From the NCBI GenBank assembly GCA_023134145.1, contig JAGLUW010000006.1, positions 62,001 to 126,000 on the forward strand: DNA of 64,000 nucleotides, written 5' to 3'. Within the stretch, counting starts at the first letter, position 1, and each line of letters begins with the position of its first letter. The notes beneath the pieces are model-generated. The model had not been told where the DNA came from, searched no databases, and worked only from the letters and a program-made list of their open reading frames with translations. The stretch comes from Sulfuriflexus sp. (GTDB lineage: Bacteria > Pseudomonadota > Gammaproteobacteria > AKS1). Below are positions 52,838-63,000 of this stretch, piece by piece. The translations under genes were made by a program, and so were the position numbers.

Positions 52838-54880
52838 TTACATTCGATGCGCGTAGGCTTTCAGCAACCCTGGCACATCAATAATTAATGCAATCTTTCC
52901 GTCACCTGTAATAGTGGCACCCGACATCCCCGGTGTACCTAGTAACATTTCACCGAGAGGTTTAATAACAACCTCTTCCTGACCTAATAATTCATCGACA
53001 ACAAAACCAAGCCGTTGTGTACCTAATGCAACAATCACTACGTGACTAGAATCGCTATCTTCACGTGGAGCAGGATTTTTTGCTAACCAATCTCGTAAGA
53101 AATAAAGTGACACCGGTTTGTCTCTTACCACAATAACTTTTTGACCATCAACCACATTCATTTGGCTAAGATCTAAATCAAAGATTTCACAAACATTAAC
53201 TAATGGTAGAGCAAAGGTTTGTTGACCAAGAATAACCATCAGCGTTGGCATAATAGCTAAGGTCAATGGCACCTTAATTGTAAGCACACTGCCTTCGCCT
53301 AATTTTGAATCAATCTCGACGGAACCATTCAGTTGAATAATTCTTGTCTTAACCACATCCATACCAACGCCACGACCAGAAATATCTGAGATTTCTTCTT
53401 TGGTTGAGAAACCTGCTGCAAATATAAGGTTATAACATTCAAGATCACTTAAACGCGCTGCGGCATCTTCGTCCATAAGACCTTTTTTAACCGCAATGCC
53501 GCGCAAGATATCAGGATCCATTCCCTTACCATCATCAGAGATAGACAGTTCGATATGGTCACCTTCTTGTGATGCTTTAAGCAACACAGTACCTGTACGA
53601 GGTTTACCTGCGGCTTCACGATCGTCTGGCATTTCAATACCATGATCAACTGCGTTACGAACTAAATGCACTAATGGATCAGCAAGCGCTTCAACCAAAT
53701 TCTTATCAAGATCGGTATCTTCACCTTCCATGTCGAGCTTAATATCTTTGCTCAATGCACGAGCCAAATCACGAATCACTCGAGGGAAACGACCAAATAC
53801 TTTCTTGATCGGTTGCATACGCGTTTTCATTACTGAGTTTTGTAGGTCCGCGGTTATCACATCAAGATTAGTCACTGCATGTGACACATCTTCATCATCA
53901 ACTTTTGCTTGTAATGTTGTAAGGCGGTTACGCACCAATACCAACTCGCCGACTAAATTCATAATGTCATCAAGTCGTCGTGTATCAACTCGAACCGTCG
54001 CTTCAGCTTGCGGCGCGGCATCACGTTTTTTAGCGGGCGCTTTCTTCGCAGCAGGTTCTGGCTTAGGTGCTTCTACAACTGGTTCTGGTGCTTTCGCAAC
54101 AGGCTCAGCAGTTTTTTCTGCTGCATCTGAATTCCCACCAGGTACGACACCGGCACCATGCAAATCATTTAAAATATTATCGAATTCATCATCAGAAATA
54201 GGTTCATCTGATCCGCTTGCGTTCGCCGCAGGCTTCTCTGGTTCTACAGGAGCACTGTTTGATGGGACATTACCTTTACCATGCATTTGATCAAGCATGG
54301 CTTCAAATTCATCATCCGATATCTCACTCGAATCAGAAGCACTCGCTTCTTCTGTCTTTTCAGGTGCTTTCCCGCCGGCTGATGCGGCAAGAATTGCTTC
54401 AAATTCATCTTCAAGTGCATCTGCACTTGGTTCGGCTGTGGTAGGAGTGGGTGTTTCTTCAACAACCGGCGCAGCTTCAACTGCTGCTGTTTCATTGCCG
54501 AGTAAGGCATTAAGTGCGGCTAATTGTGCTGGGTCAGCTGCATCGGGTTCTTCACCATCACGCAAGCTCTCAAACATATCATTCAAGCTATCTAGAACGG
54601 GTAACATGACATCCATAAGTTGCGCATCAACTTCGCGTTCGCCATTACGCAAAGCATTAAACACGTCTTCAGCGAGATGACATAAGGCAACTAATGAGTC
54701 TAGGCTAAGGAAACTTGCGCCGCCCTTAATTGTATGGAAACCACGGAATACTGCATTTAATAATTCGGGGTCATCGCTAGCATTTTCAAGATCGACAAGT
54801 TGATTACCCAAATCATCAAGAATTTCTCCCGCTTCTACGAGAAAATCTTGTAGGATTTCATCATCACCATCGAATGCCAT
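52838..54880 (-). CDS. cheA: chemotaxis histidine kinase CheA
   Basis: About 680 residues. The HPt domain carries the phospho-His in FRGFHTIKGGASF (H49 from this start). A long acidic Ala/Pro/Glu linker (about 125-290) contains three similar modules (DEFEAILA, ISDDEFEAMLDQMHGKG, ISDDEFDNILNDLHGAG). Dimer, ATPase (N-box HLVRNAVDHGIE, G1 DDGKGMD, G2 GRGVGMDVV) and CheW-like domains follow. The ATG at 54880 is chosen because GGAAGTGGAAAT precedes it; ATG 54895 is the alternative. The start lies 19 bases after the cheZ stop. Confidence 0.95.
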   Translation of the reverse strand: MAFDGDDEILQDFLVEAGEILDDLGNQLVDLENASDDPELLNAVFRGFHTIKGGASFLSLDSLVALCHLAEDVFNALRNGEREVDAQLMDVMLPVLDSLNDMFESLRDGEEPDAADPAQLAALNALLGNETAAVEAAPVVEETPTPTTAEPSADALEDEFEAILAASAGGKAPEKTEEASASDSSEISDDEFEAMLDQMHGKGNVPSNSAPVEPEKPAANASGSDEPISDDEFDNILNDLHGAGVVPGGNSDAAEKTAEPVAKAPEPVVEAPKPEPAAKKAPAKKRDAAPQAEATVRVDTRRLDDIMNLVGELVLVRNRLTTLQAKVDDEDVSHAVTNLDVITADLQNSVMKTRMQPIKKVFGRFPRVIRDLARALSKDIKLDMEGEDTDLDKNLVEALADPLVHLVRNAVDHGIEMPDDREAAGKPRTGTVLLKASQEGDHIELSISDDGKGMDPDILRGIAVKKGLMDEDAAARLSDLECYNLIFAAGFSTKEEISDISGRGVGMDVVKTRIIQLNGSVEIDSKLGEGSVLTIKVPLTLAIMPTLMVILGQQTFALPLVNVCEIFDLDLSQMNVVDGQKVIVVRDKPVSLYFLRDWLAKNPAPREDSDSSHVVIVALGTQRLGFVVDELLGQEEVVIKPLGEMLLGTPGMSGATITGDGKIALIIDVPGLLKAYAHRM

Positions 54881-54899
54881 ATTTCCACTTCCCATTTTC

Positions 54900-55628
54900 T
54901 TAGAATCCTAAACTAGACAACAAGTCATCAACTTCATCTTGTCCAGATACTGCATCAGAACTTTCTAAACCAGGGACCTGTGGCCCATCAAGTTCACCGA
55001 CAGTAGAGGCTTGTGTTGATTCGTCCAATATTGCGCCACTATCTTTAATTAATTTAACAAGGCTTGTTTCAAGATCCGTTACCAGATTAATAACGCGACT
55101 AATGATCTGCCCAGTAATATCTTGATAATCTTGCGCCAGTAAAATTTCACTCAAACCTGTACGAACACGGCCTGTACCACTACTTTGTTCCGAAAGATAA
55201 ACCTGTACTTCTTCACATAGAGCTCGAGATTCTTTCGCCTCCATGTCGTGTTTCATAAATCGTTTCCAACGCTCATGAATATCATCACTCTGCGTACCTA
55301 ATGTTTCGCAAAGCGGCATAAGATCTTCAACCACTGACATGGTTTTATGTGCAGCCTTATCTGTCACATCAATGACATGCTTTAAACGCTCTCTCGCATC
55401 CGGTATATCGGTACCAGTGAGCGATGTAAGTTTAGAATCAAGCTTAAAACCGTTTAGTGCTTCGTGAAATCCACGTGTCAACTTACCTAGTTCTTGGAAC
55501 AAACTTTGATCGCGATTACGTGCTAATTCTTCAACTAATTTATCCGCTTCATCCATGTTTCCTGATTCTACTTGGGTGATAATACTGCGTGCCTTACTTA
55601 GGTAATCTTCCGATATATTCTCATCCAC
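54900..55628 (-). CDS. cheZ: CheY-P phosphatase CheZ
   Basis: The 242-residue helical protein has the catalytic region AQDYQDITGQIISRVINLV with the Asp and Gln of CheZ and a C-terminal CheY-binding tail DEVDDLLSSLGF. It dephosphorylates CheY-P. It lies 18 bases downstream of cheY. Length fits Pseudomonas-type CheZ. Confidence 0.94.
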   Translation of the reverse strand: MDENISEDYLSKARSIITQVESGNMDEADKLVEELARNRDQSLFQELGKLTRGFHEALNGFKLDSKLTSLTGTDIPDARERLKHVIDVTDKAAHKTMSVVEDLMPLCETLGTQSDDIHERWKRFMKHDMEAKESRALCEEVQVYLSEQSSGTGRVRTGLSEILLAQDYQDITGQIISRVINLVTDLETSLVKLIKDSGAILDESTQASTVGELDGPQVPGLESSDAVSGQDEVDDLLSSLGF

Positions 55629-55646
55629 AATCTTTTCCCTCTGCGA

Positions 55647-56036
55647 TTAAGCTGCACCAACGCGTTCAAAAATCTTACCGATTTTTTCTTTCAGCACTTC
55701 AGCAGTAAATGGTTTAACGATATAACCATTTACCCCTGCCTGTGCTGCTTCTACGATTTGCTCGCGTTTTTGTTCTGCCGTTACCAGCAGAACAGGTAGC
55801 GTTGCTAAATTTTCATCAGCACGAACGGCCTTAAGCAGGTCAATTCCTGTCATTCCCGGCATATTCCAATCCGTTACCAGAAAATCAAAATTCCCAGACT
55901 GCAGCATAGGCAATGCAGTCTGCCCATCATCGGCTTCCTGTGTGTTACTGAAACCGAGATCTCTCAGTAAGTTCTTGATAATTCGACGCATTGTCGAGAA
56001 ATCATCTACTATGAGGATTTTCATGTCTTTGTTCAA
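55647..56036 (-). CDS. cheY: chemotaxis response regulator CheY
   Basis: The 129-residue single receiver domain has LIVDDFSTMRRIIK, phospho-acceptor D56 in LVTDWNMPGMTG, conserved Thr in LLVTAE and Lys in IVKPF. Phospho-CheY binds the flagellar switch. The TTG at 56036 is taken as start because AGGAG stands 6 bases upstream; the ATG at 56024, which would give the usual MKILIVDD start, is 18 bases from that site. Confidence 0.95.
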   Translation of the reverse strand: MNKDMKILIVDDFSTMRRIIKNLLRDLGFSNTQEADDGQTALPMLQSGNFDFLVTDWNMPGMTGIDLLKAVRADENLATLPVLLVTAEQKREQIVEAAQAGVNGYIVKPFTAEVLKEKIGKIFERVGAA

Positions 56037-56099
56037 AACGAACTCCTGAATATAATTTTTCTGTCTACAACTAGGCTATCGACAGGAAGTTAAAATAGT

Positions 56100-56831
56100 T
56101 TAGCTTTCCAATACCCAATCAGACATCCGTGCGCGTAAACGTACAATTGCCTGACTATGAATTTGACTGACACGTGACTCCGTCACCCCTAAAACCTCTC
56201 CAATTTCACGTAAATTAAGCTCTTCATCATAATAAAGAGCCATAACAAGACGTTCACGTTCTGGTAGGCAAGAAATACATTCAGCAAGCTCCTTTCTGAA
56301 GTTGCTGTGTTGTACGTCTTCAAATGGTGAATCAGTATTACCAACAATCGTGTCAATTATTGCTTCATCCTGACTACTGACTTCATTAAAACTTGTTACT
56401 CGGTAACCACTGGCATCTTGTAATAAGTGATGATATTCATCGATGCTGATGTCCATTTCTTTTGCAATTTCATAGTCACGTGCATCACGACCATGTTCAT
56501 TCTCAATCTTTCGTACCGCCGCCGAAATGGCACGAGACTTCTTATAAACTGAACGAGGTGCCCAATCATTTTTACGAATTTCATCAACAATGGCTCCACG
56601 GATTCGAATACCTGCATAGGTATCAAAACTTGCACCTTGAGTTGGATCATAATTCCTTGCGGCCTCAATCAAACCAATCATGCCGGCTTGAATAAGATCA
56701 TCAACGGGAACACTCGGCGGTAGTCTAGTAATCATGTGATATACAATCCTTTTTACCAAAGGTGCATGTTCAATAATCGTTTGATCATGCGAAACACCTT
56801 GGTTTTCAACATACATCGCTAATCCATTCAT
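56100..56831 (-). CDS. fliA: flagellar sigma factor FliA (sigma28)
   Basis: The 243-residue sigma factor has region 2 (LIQAGMIGLIEAARNYDPTQ, TYAGIRIRGAIVDEIRKNDW), region 3 and region 4 with helix-turn-helix LREIGEVLGVTESRVSQIHS. It directs late flagellar and chemotaxis genes. The ATG at 56831 has a GGAG site and overlaps the flhG stop by 4 bases (ATGA); the farther start at 56852 is less likely. Confidence 0.96.
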   Translation of the reverse strand: MNGLAMYVENQGVSHDQTIIEHAPLVKRIVYHMITRLPPSVPVDDLIQAGMIGLIEAARNYDPTQGASFDTYAGIRIRGAIVDEIRKNDWAPRSVYKKSRAISAAVRKIENEHGRDARDYEIAKEMDISIDEYHHLLQDASGYRVTSFNEVSSQDEAIIDTIVGNTDSPFEDVQHSNFRKELAECISCLPERERLVMALYYDEELNLREIGEVLGVTESRVSQIHSQAIVRLRARMSDWVLES

Positions 56832-57721
56832 GATACGTTCTCCGTTAACCACTGTTCTGGTTCGTTGTGTACTAATCTTTCAATGAAAAATTCTAGGTGA
56901 CCACTGGCCTGAGATGCTGCTGGCCATTTATCAACTGCTTGTGCTAATTTTTTAAAGGCTAGTGATGAACGGCTACGTGGATACACATCACAAACTGCTC
57001 GTTGTCGTTGCACTGCTTTTCGTAAGTAATCATCAAAAGGAACCGTGCCGACAAAATCGAGTGTCACATCAAGAAATTTATCTGTGACCTTTAATAACTT
57101 CGCGAACAATTCCCTGCCTTGTTGTACGCTGTGAACCATATTCACCAAAATGCGAAAACGTTGTAGGCCATGATCTTTATTTAATACTTTCATTAAGGCG
57201 TATGCATCGGTGATTGATGCTGGCTCATCACACACAACCACTAGCACTTCTTGTGCTGCACGACTAAATGTTGTTACGCTGTCAGATATACCTGCCGCTG
57301 TATCAATAAGCAAAACATCCAGATCATTACCCAATTCACTAAAAGCCCGAACCAAACCAATATGTTCTTCTGGTTTAAGTTCTGCCATGTTCTTAATGCC
57401 AGATGATGCCGGAATAATTCTAATGCCCGCAGGCCCTTCAACAATAACTTCTTCTAAAGTGCGCTCACCACTCATAACGTGTGAAAGATTATGTACAGGG
57501 TGGACTCCCAGCATCACATCAACATTACCTAAGCCAAGATCTGCATCCATGAGTAAAACTTTCTTACCCATATTAGTCAGTGACATTGCTAGGTTAGCTG
57601 ATACATTGGTTTTACCAACGCCACCTTTACCGCTCGCAACCGTGATCACTCGAACCGGTTTTGGATTAGTCTGGCGGCGCATACCTTCAGCTTGATCCGT
57701 TCTCGCTTCAGCCATGTACAT
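56828..57721 (-). CDS. flhG: flagellar number regulator FlhG/FleN (MinD-type ATPase)
   Basis: A MinD-like ATPase of about 297 residues with deviant Walker A ASGKGGVGKTNVSANLA, DADLGLGNVD and LLIDTAAGISDSV. It limits flagellar number, working with FlhF, and in Pseudomonas restrains FleQ. The ATG at 57721 has a GGA site 10 bases upstream; ATGs at 57730 and 57715 are alternatives. It overlaps the flhF end by 14 bases. Confidence 0.94.
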   Translation of the reverse strand: MYMAEARTDQAEGMRRQTNPKPVRVITVASGKGGVGKTNVSANLAMSLTNMGKKVLLMDADLGLGNVDVMLGVHPVHNLSHVMSGERTLEEVIVEGPAGIRIIPASSGIKNMAELKPEEHIGLVRAFSELGNDLDVLLIDTAAGISDSVTTFSRAAQEVLVVVCDEPASITDAYALMKVLNKDHGLQRFRILVNMVHSVQQGRELFAKLLKVTDKFLDVTLDFVGTVPFDDYLRKAVQRQRAVCDVYPRSRSSLAFKKLAQAVDKWPAASQASGHLEFFIERLVHNEPEQWLTENVS

Positions 57722-58901
57722 GTGTTTCATATCCTTGGCTGCCGAACATTAATTCATCAGCGCTTAACTCATCAGAACTCAATTTAAGTTTTTCCGCTTG
57801 TTTAACTAAGTTACCTGCACGTGCTCTTCTAATATCTTCTGGAACTCGTTGTCCATCGGCGACATAAGCAATTGGTAGTTGATGCTTTGCAATCACTGAT
57901 AAAACAGGGCCCAAGCTAGTTGCTTCATCCGTTTTAGTGATAATGCATGCTTCAGGTTCAGCCGCATCAAATACTTTGATAGCTTCATCTAAGGCTGTCA
58001 TTTGTGTGGTTGCAGATAAAACAAGGAAACTACGAATCAGCGGTGAACCATGTTGAATAACAGAGAATTGCTCTGATAAACGAATATCGCGCTGACTCAT
58101 GCCTGCTGTATCAATTAAGACAAGACGTTTGTCTTGTACGTTTTTCAAAACTGAGTTTAATTCTTCACTGTCATTGGCGATGAAGACAGGCACATCAAGA
58201 ATACGGCCATAGATACGCAATTGTTCATGTGCACCAATGCGGTAACTGTCTGTGGTTATAAGGGCAACATTTTGTTTACCGTGACGTAGTGCAAAACGTG
58301 CTGCTAATTTTGCAATCGTTGTTGTTTTACCAACACCAGTTGGTCCGAGTAAGGCGATAATGCCGCCGTCATCTAAAAAGTCTGTTTCACAAACAGGTAG
58401 TTGATGCGCAAGACGTCCCATCGTTGAACGCCACATCATCGAAAAATCACTTTGTTCTGGTTGTTCACTTGCTAAGGTTTGACATAAGCGAGGAGATAAA
58501 CCCAACGACATCAGTTCGCGTGTTAGGTGTGTACGTTCAGGGAAACGGCGTGCTTGTTCTCCCCATGCAAGACCCGTAAGGCGATCTTCCATCATGCCTC
58601 GTAAACTTTCTAGTTCATGACGCATTTCAACTAAAGTAGGTTCTTGTGACCATTCAACATTAGGCGTTTCAGCTACCGTGCTAACGGGGTCGGCACTATC
58701 AAATGTTGCTGGACGACTCTCTATCGATGACTCAATATTATTGCTATCAAAAATGGAATCGTCGTAATCAGTCGCTGCGACTAACTCGATACCACCACTG
58801 ACTTCTTTATTCGAAAGGATCACGGCATCTGAGCCGAGTGTTTCTCGTACTTCACGAATGGCTTCGCTAATACTCTTGGCAAAAAAACGTTTGATTTTCA
58901 T
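57708..58901 (-). CDS. flhF: flagellar position GTPase FlhF
   Basis: A 397-residue SRP-type GTPase: N-terminal basic region (MKIKRFFAKSISEAIREVRE), then a B domain and G domain with GPTGVGKTTTIAKLAARF, DTAGMSQRD and ITKTDEATSLG. FlhF places the flagellum at the pole. It starts 37 bases after the flhA stop. Length is shorter than some homologues but all G motifs are present. Confidence 0.95.
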   Translation of the reverse strand: MKIKRFFAKSISEAIREVRETLGSDAVILSNKEVSGGIELVAATDYDDSIFDSNNIESSIESRPATFDSADPVSTVAETPNVEWSQEPTLVEMRHELESLRGMMEDRLTGLAWGEQARRFPERTHLTRELMSLGLSPRLCQTLASEQPEQSDFSMMWRSTMGRLAHQLPVCETDFLDDGGIIALLGPTGVGKTTTIAKLAARFALRHGKQNVALITTDSYRIGAHEQLRIYGRILDVPVFIANDSEELNSVLKNVQDKRLVLIDTAGMSQRDIRLSEQFSVIQHGSPLIRSFLVLSATTQMTALDEAIKVFDAAEPEACIITKTDEATSLGPVLSVIAKHQLPIAYVADGQRVPEDIRRARAGNLVKQAEKLKLSSDELSADELMFGSQGYETHVHG

Positions 58902-58938
58902 ATTTCGCTCTTCGTCCTAATGCCAGTTTGTTATTTAA

Positions 58939-61044
58939 CTAAACTGGCTGTTCATTACCTACATTTGCGACAACGCGTATCTGTTTTGAATCTGGTATTT
59001 CACTGAACGCCAATACATGTAGTTCAGGAATCGCATGTCGCACAAATCGTGCTATTAGCAATCGTAGTTGAGGCGATACCACCAAGATGGGCGTTTTTCC
59101 GTCGCTTTCTTGCTGAGATGCTGCCGCTTGTAGCGATTGCAACATTCGTTCTGCGAGCCCTGGTTCAAGTCCTGCGCCGGGCCCGTCGACCGACAGTAGA
59201 GACTCTTGCAATATCTGTTCCAGACTTGGATCGAGAGTGATAACAGGCATTTCTGGCTCCATCCCATTGATATATTGGACAATTGAGCGACCGAGGGCGA
59301 CTCGTACTTGTGACGTTAAAGTGGCAGCATCTTGACTAATCAATGCTTGGGCTGCCAATGTCTCGACGATCGTACGAATATCACGGATTGGGATGCGTTC
59401 CTCGAGCAGGTTCTGCAATACCTTCTGGATAGTCCCCAGTGGCAAGGTATCCGGCACCAGACCTTCGATCAGTTTAGGTGCTGTTTTACCCAAATTATCG
59501 AGTAACTGTTGCACATCTTCACGTCCAAGCAGCTCATTAGCATGACTGTGCAATAGCTGGCTAAGATGAGTCGCTATCACCGTACTAGCATCAACAACGG
59601 TATAACCCATAGTCTGCGCTTCATCGCGTTGTGAAGGATTAATCCATAAGGCATCTAATCCAAAGGCTGGATCAGTGGTCGGCAACCCATCAATCACCCC
59701 AAAAACCTGACCAGGGTTAATCGCCATTTCACGTTCAGGGTAAATTTCAGCCTCACCGAGAGGTACACCCATTAACGAAATAGAATAACCATTAGGCGAG
59801 AGATCCAGCTTATCTTTAATATGTACTGATGGGATCAAGAAACCAAATTCTTGCGTTAGTTTCTTTCGCACACCTTTAATCCGGGACAATAATTGTCCGC
59901 CTTGCTTGCGATCAACCAATGGAATCAATTTATAACCCACATCCAAGCCTACGATGTCGACAGGAACCACGTCTTCCCAACTCAGATCTTTATTCTCTTC
60001 AACAGGAGCCGGTTCTGCCGCAACGGCTGCGGCTTCAACAATCTCTTGTTGTTGTCTCTCTCCGTTACGTTTACCAATCATGATGCCACCACCAATACTA
60101 ACTGCGGCCAGTGTTAAGAATGCCAGATTAGGCATACCTGGAATTAAACCGATAATACCCATGATCATACCGGTAACCATCAATGCGCGAGGCTTACTAA
60201 ATAACTCACCGAAAATCTGCTTGCCCATTTCATTTTCGCCGGAACTACGTGTCACCATAATTGCAGCTGCAGTAGAAAGTACCAGCGAAGGAATTTGTGC
60301 AACTAAACCATCACCAATAGTTAACAATGTGTAATATTCAATCGCAGTCGAAAAATCTAACTCATGTTGAACCATACCAATGGCGAGACCGCCAATAAGA
60401 TTTATTATCAGAATCAAAATACCGGCAACAGCATCACCACGAACAAACTTGCTCGCGCCATCCATTGAACCATAAAAATCTGCTTCTCGAGAAATGTCGG
60501 AGCGACGTGTGCGGGCCTCATCTTGATCAATCAATCCTGAATTAAGATCTGCATCAATGGCCATTTGTTTGCCGGGCATTGCATCTAAGGTGAAACGTGC
60601 ACTTACTTCAGATATACGCCCAGCACCCTTTGTTACAACAACAAAGTTAATAATCACGAGAATAATAAATACGATTAAACCAACCGTGTAATTACCACCA
60701 ACAACAAAATCACCAAAGGCGTAAATGACTTCGCCTGCAGCATTTGAACCTGTGTGACCTTCAAGAAGAACAACACGAGTGGAGGCAACATTAAGACCAA
60801 GGCGTAATAATGTCGCAATTAATAGCACCGTAGGGAATGCAGTAAAATCTAATGGGCGTGAACTATAAATACCGGACAATAAAACAATCATCGCTAAAGC
60901 GATATTAAAAGTGAAAAGAATGTCTAATAAGAATGGCGGAATAGGAATCACCATCATGGCGAGCATAATAAGCAATAACAGCATTGCGCCCATGCCATTT
61001 TTATTAAAACCTTTCAAACCACTCATTGCTACTGCATTTTCCAT
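58939..61044 (-). CDS. flhA: flagellar export gate protein FlhA
   Basis: A 701-residue protein with eight helices in residues 1-330 and a cytoplasmic domain. It has the FHIPEP-type region between helices IV and V (ARFTLDAMPGKQMAIDADLN, then ARTRRSDISREADFYGSMDG) and cytoplasmic blocks VIDASTVIATHLSQLL. It forms the ring through which flagellar substrates are exported. The start has a weak GGTAG site. Confidence 0.97.
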   Translation of the reverse strand: MENAVAMSGLKGFNKNGMGAMLLLLIMLAMMVIPIPPFLLDILFTFNIALAMIVLLSGIYSSRPLDFTAFPTVLLIATLLRLGLNVASTRVVLLEGHTGSNAAGEVIYAFGDFVVGGNYTVGLIVFIILVIINFVVVTKGAGRISEVSARFTLDAMPGKQMAIDADLNSGLIDQDEARTRRSDISREADFYGSMDGASKFVRGDAVAGILILIINLIGGLAIGMVQHELDFSTAIEYYTLLTIGDGLVAQIPSLVLSTAAAIMVTRSSGENEMGKQIFGELFSKPRALMVTGMIMGIIGLIPGMPNLAFLTLAAVSIGGGIMIGKRNGERQQQEIVEAAAVAAEPAPVEENKDLSWEDVVPVDIVGLDVGYKLIPLVDRKQGGQLLSRIKGVRKKLTQEFGFLIPSVHIKDKLDLSPNGYSISLMGVPLGEAEIYPEREMAINPGQVFGVIDGLPTTDPAFGLDALWINPSQRDEAQTMGYTVVDASTVIATHLSQLLHSHANELLGREDVQQLLDNLGKTAPKLIEGLVPDTLPLGTIQKVLQNLLEERIPIRDIRTIVETLAAQALISQDAATLTSQVRVALGRSIVQYINGMEPEMPVITLDPSLEQILQESLLSVDGPGAGLEPGLAERMLQSLQAAASQQESDGKTPILVVSPQLRLLIARFVRHAIPELHVLAFSEIPDSKQIRVVANVGNEQPV

Positions 61045-61075
61045 ATCACTACCGCTCGTTAATTATTGCGTTAAA

Positions 61076-62203
61076 TCAGTCATGTTGCAGATCATCAGGG
61101 ATCGGCACATCAGGAAGTGTAATTTCATCATTACTGGCTCTGCTCTTTTTATCTAACTGATAAACATAGGCAAGTATTTGCGCTACAGCTAAATACAAGC
61201 CAGCTGGGATTTCATCATTTAATTCGGTGCTATAGAAAAGTGCACGTGTTAATGGTGGCGCGGCTGCAACCGGCACATTATTTTCTGCTGCTACTTTACG
61301 AATTTCTGCTGCAATAAGATCTGCACCCTTGGCGACGACACGCGGTGCGCCCATTGATGTTTGATCATATTTAAGTGCGACCGCATAATGCGTTGGGTTA
61401 GTAATAACAACATCGGCATTCGGCACTTCTTGCATCATGCGACGCTCGGCCATTTCCATTTGCATTTTGCGAATATGTTGTTTTACTTCAGGGCGACCAT
61501 CGGTTTCTTTATATTCATCTTTTACTTCTTGCAATGTCATCATCAATTGCTTCTTGTGATCCCATAGCTGAAATGGCACATCAATCAAAGTCACTACAAT
61601 CAAGGCACAACTGGTAAAAAGAAACCCCCAAAATATCAGATAAGCCGTTTCCACTAATGCGATCTCAATGGGCAAGTCACCTAAATGCAAAAGCTTATTT
61701 GTATTAATATTGAGATACAGAACAACCACCGCGGCGACGATTATAAATTTCGCCAAGGCCTTAAGAAGTTCGACAATACCGCGCCAAGCAAATATTTTTC
61801 CTAGGCCCTTAATAGGATCAAGCTTTTCTGCTTTAAAAGATATCGCATCAACGCTAAATGAAAATCCCCCCATGGCCATCGGTACCAGTAATGCAACAAC
61901 CGTCAAAAGGGCAAATAACGGCAACAAGAGAAGCAAGGCATCAGCAACACCACTGCTGAACAACAATAGCATTGACTCTGGATTAAATAACACATCTCGT
62001 TCTAGGCTTAAGCCATTCACCAGCAGGTCCCGTAAACCACCCATGATCCTGTCACCCATGAAAATCATGCCACCACCGCCAGCAAGTAAAATAGCTGTCG
62101 TGTTTAATTCGCGTGAACGAGCAATCTGCCCTTTCTTACGCGAATCCTCAAGCCGTTTAGGCGTCGGCTGTTCTGTTTTTTCTTGTCCGGATTCAGCAGC
62201 CAT
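61076..62203 (-). CDS. flhB: flagellar export switch protein FlhB
   Basis: A 375-residue protein with four helices and a C-terminal cytoplasmic domain cleaved within NPTH (VVITNPTHYAVALKYD). The N terminus has TEQPTPKRLEDSRKKGQIAR. It switches export from rod/hook to filament substrates with FliK. The ATG overlaps the fliR stop by 1 base (TAATG). Compare the stand-alone homologue at 46997-47332. Confidence 0.97.
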   Translation of the reverse strand: MAAESGQEKTEQPTPKRLEDSRKKGQIARSRELNTTAILLAGGGGMIFMGDRIMGGLRDLLVNGLSLERDVLFNPESMLLLFSSGVADALLLLLPLFALLTVVALLVPMAMGGFSFSVDAISFKAEKLDPIKGLGKIFAWRGIVELLKALAKFIIVAAVVVLYLNINTNKLLHLGDLPIEIALVETAYLIFWGFLFTSCALIVVTLIDVPFQLWDHKKQLMMTLQEVKDEYKETDGRPEVKQHIRKMQMEMAERRMMQEVPNADVVITNPTHYAVALKYDQTSMGAPRVVAKGADLIAAEIRKVAAENNVPVAAAPPLTRALFYSTELNDEIPAGLYLAVAQILAYVYQLDKKSRASNDEITLPDVPIPDDLQHD

Positions 62204-62979
62204 TATCTACTTCCCAACATCGAACGCATTAATTCATAATTACTATCAAGCAGGTTCTCAAATAGAGGGATAGTACTTGGTAGAGATAGCATTAAAATAA
62301 CAAAGCCAATCGTCATAATAACGGGGAAACCAATTGCGAAAATATTAAGTTGTGGTGCTGCGCGCGTCATAATGCCAAAACCGATATTAACCAACAACAA
62401 GGACGCCATGGCCGGTAATGCCATTAATACTGCGCCAGAAAAGACATATTTTGCCCAGCTCAACAACTTCCATATTGCTTCACTGCCAAAACCTGTTTGC
62501 GCGACAGGTAAATCAATAAAACTTTTTGCAATCACCTCAATCATAATAAGGTGCCCATTCATGGCAAGAAATAATAAGGTGACAAAAATAGTATAAAACT
62601 GGCTGACTGTGGGTACGCTGACACCCGTTATTGGATCATTCAATGATGCAAAACCCAAACCCATTGTCAGCGCGATGACTTGACCACCTAAAACAAAAAC
62701 GGAAAACACTAACTGCAATGCAAAACCCATTGCTAACCCAATAAAAACCTGTTGCGTAGCAACCAAGGCACCACCGATGCTAAATATTTCAACTTGCCCA
62801 GCTGGAGGGATATGTGGCGCAATCGCGAACGTGAGGACAACTATTAACACAACCTTCAGTCGGGTAGGAAGCAATCTCGAACCGAATAATGGCATTGCAA
62901 CAACAATGGCAGAAATCCTAAATAACGGCCAAACCAGTGTGCCTAGTTGAGATAACAGTTCCGTACTTGAGAATATCAT
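62203..62979 (-). CDS. fliR: flagellar export gate protein FliR
   Basis: The 258-residue protein has six helices and family blocks RISAIVVAMPLFGSRLLPTR, LGFASLNDPITGVSVPTVSQ and GIMTRAAPQLNIFAIGFPV. With FliP and FliQ it makes the export gate. It lies 21 bases after fliQ. Confidence 0.96.
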   Translation of the reverse strand: MIFSSTELLSQLGTLVWPLFRISAIVVAMPLFGSRLLPTRLKVVLIVVLTFAIAPHIPPAGQVEIFSIGGALVATQQVFIGLAMGFALQLVFSVFVLGGQVIALTMGLGFASLNDPITGVSVPTVSQFYTIFVTLLFLAMNGHLIMIEVIAKSFIDLPVAQTGFGSEAIWKLLSWAKYVFSGAVLMALPAMASLLLVNIGFGIMTRAAPQLNIFAIGFPVIMTIGFVILMLSLPSTIPLFENLLDSNYELMRSMLGSR

Positions 62980-63000
62980 TGCAAATTCTCAACCATGTCG

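Noticed and set aside
53730-54290. 186-codon plus-strand frame opposite cheA
   Set aside because: It overlaps the Ala/Glu-rich CheA linker, which produces open antisense frames; no recognisable motif or start site.
61668-62273. 201-codon plus-strand frame opposite flhB
   Set aside because: It is a shadow of the flhB coding sequence, with low-complexity Ser/Pro content and no ribosome site.
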